A stretch of DNA of 5,941 bases, from positions 1 through 5,941 of the forward strand of contig QGUZ01000313.1 of the NCBI GenBank assembly GCA_003242605.1. The letters run 5' to 3'. Shown piece by piece: positions 5,837-5,941 of this stretch. Position 1 is the first letter of the stretch; every line of letters begins with the position of its first letter. A program made the position numbers and the translations under genes. Under the pieces are notes generated by a model that ran no database searches, was not told the DNA's origin, and saw only the letters and a program-made list of their open reading frames with translations. Source of the DNA: Actinomycetota bacterium (GTDB lineage Bacteria > Actinomycetota > Actinomycetes > Streptosporangiales > Streptosporangiaceae).

Positions 5837-5941
5837 TCAGCCGACGGGCGGCTCCGGGCAGTCGATGATGCGCTCCCAGGCCCCGTCGGGACGGCGGCGC
5901 ACCACCTGCACCCCCCCCCGGGTGCCGTCGCGGGGGGGGGG
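5837..5941 (-). CDS. C-terminal fragment of an unidentified protein running off the right edge
   Basis: The last 34 codons of a minus-strand gene, ending VRRRPDGAWERIIDCP then EPPVG and a TGA at 5837-5839. Support comes from the open frame to the window end and from the strong terminator 17 bases beyond the stop. The pattern VxRRxPDGxWxxxID resembles the final strands of SnoaL-like/DUF4440 proteins, but that is a weak similarity from memory over a short stretch. The nine-C run at 5911-5919 and ten-G run at the end may carry errors, so residues before about VQVV are unreliable. Confidence 0.5.
   Translation of the reverse strand, partial: PPPRDGTRGGVQVVRRRPDGAWERIIDCPEPPVG

Overview
The window is about 70% or more GC, with strong G/C bias at third codon positions, GTG starts and long actinobacterial-style proteins, so it most likely comes from a high-GC actinomycete. 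The genus cannot be settled from this sequence. Both ends are crowded with G and C homopolymers (nine Gs near base 90, nine Cs near 5915, ten Gs at the very end). This looks like the low-quality edges of a draft or metagenomic contig, and the two genes at the edges are incomplete.

Left part (1-1523, + strand): a subtilisin-family (S8) serine protease that has lost its N-terminus to the contig edge, followed after about 60 bases by an 81-residue protein. The small protein's predicted strand/helix order (b-a-b-b-a-b) and C-terminal motif look like a free-standing subtilisin propeptide (I9-like). The two probably form a protease and cognate chaperone/inhibitor pair.

Middle (1676-2608, + strand): a one-domain, six-helix voltage-gated cation channel of the bacterial NaChBac/NavAb type. 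It has a four-arginine S4, a C-terminal coiled coil and an unusual selectivity filter, TGDAWSD. The filter is closer to the engineered calcium-selective CavAb filter and to calcium-channel repeat IV than to the standard TLESW sodium filter. A good -10 box and a strong ribosome binding site precede it. It converges on the next gene through a GC-rich hairpin.

Right-middle (2654-4942): a classic divergent regulator/transporter pair. A TetR-family repressor (- strand) and a 14-helix DHA2 (EmrB/QacA-like) drug efflux transporter (+ strand) share a roughly 105-base intergenic region. That region holds a near-perfect 25-base palindrome, the likely operator. The repressor probably silences the pump, and itself, until an effector binds.

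Right part (4987-5941, - strand): a HEAT-repeat protein gene whose reading frame is broken by two compensating single-base changes in homopolymers (one missing C, one extra G). Next come about 120 bases without a recognisable gene, a perfect 12-bp terminator hairpin, and the last 34 codons of another minus-strand gene that runs off the window.

No CRISPR array, insertion sequence, tRNA or rRNA was seen. The most notable items are the channel's filter, the free-standing propeptide-like protein beside the protease, and the frameshifted HEAT gene.
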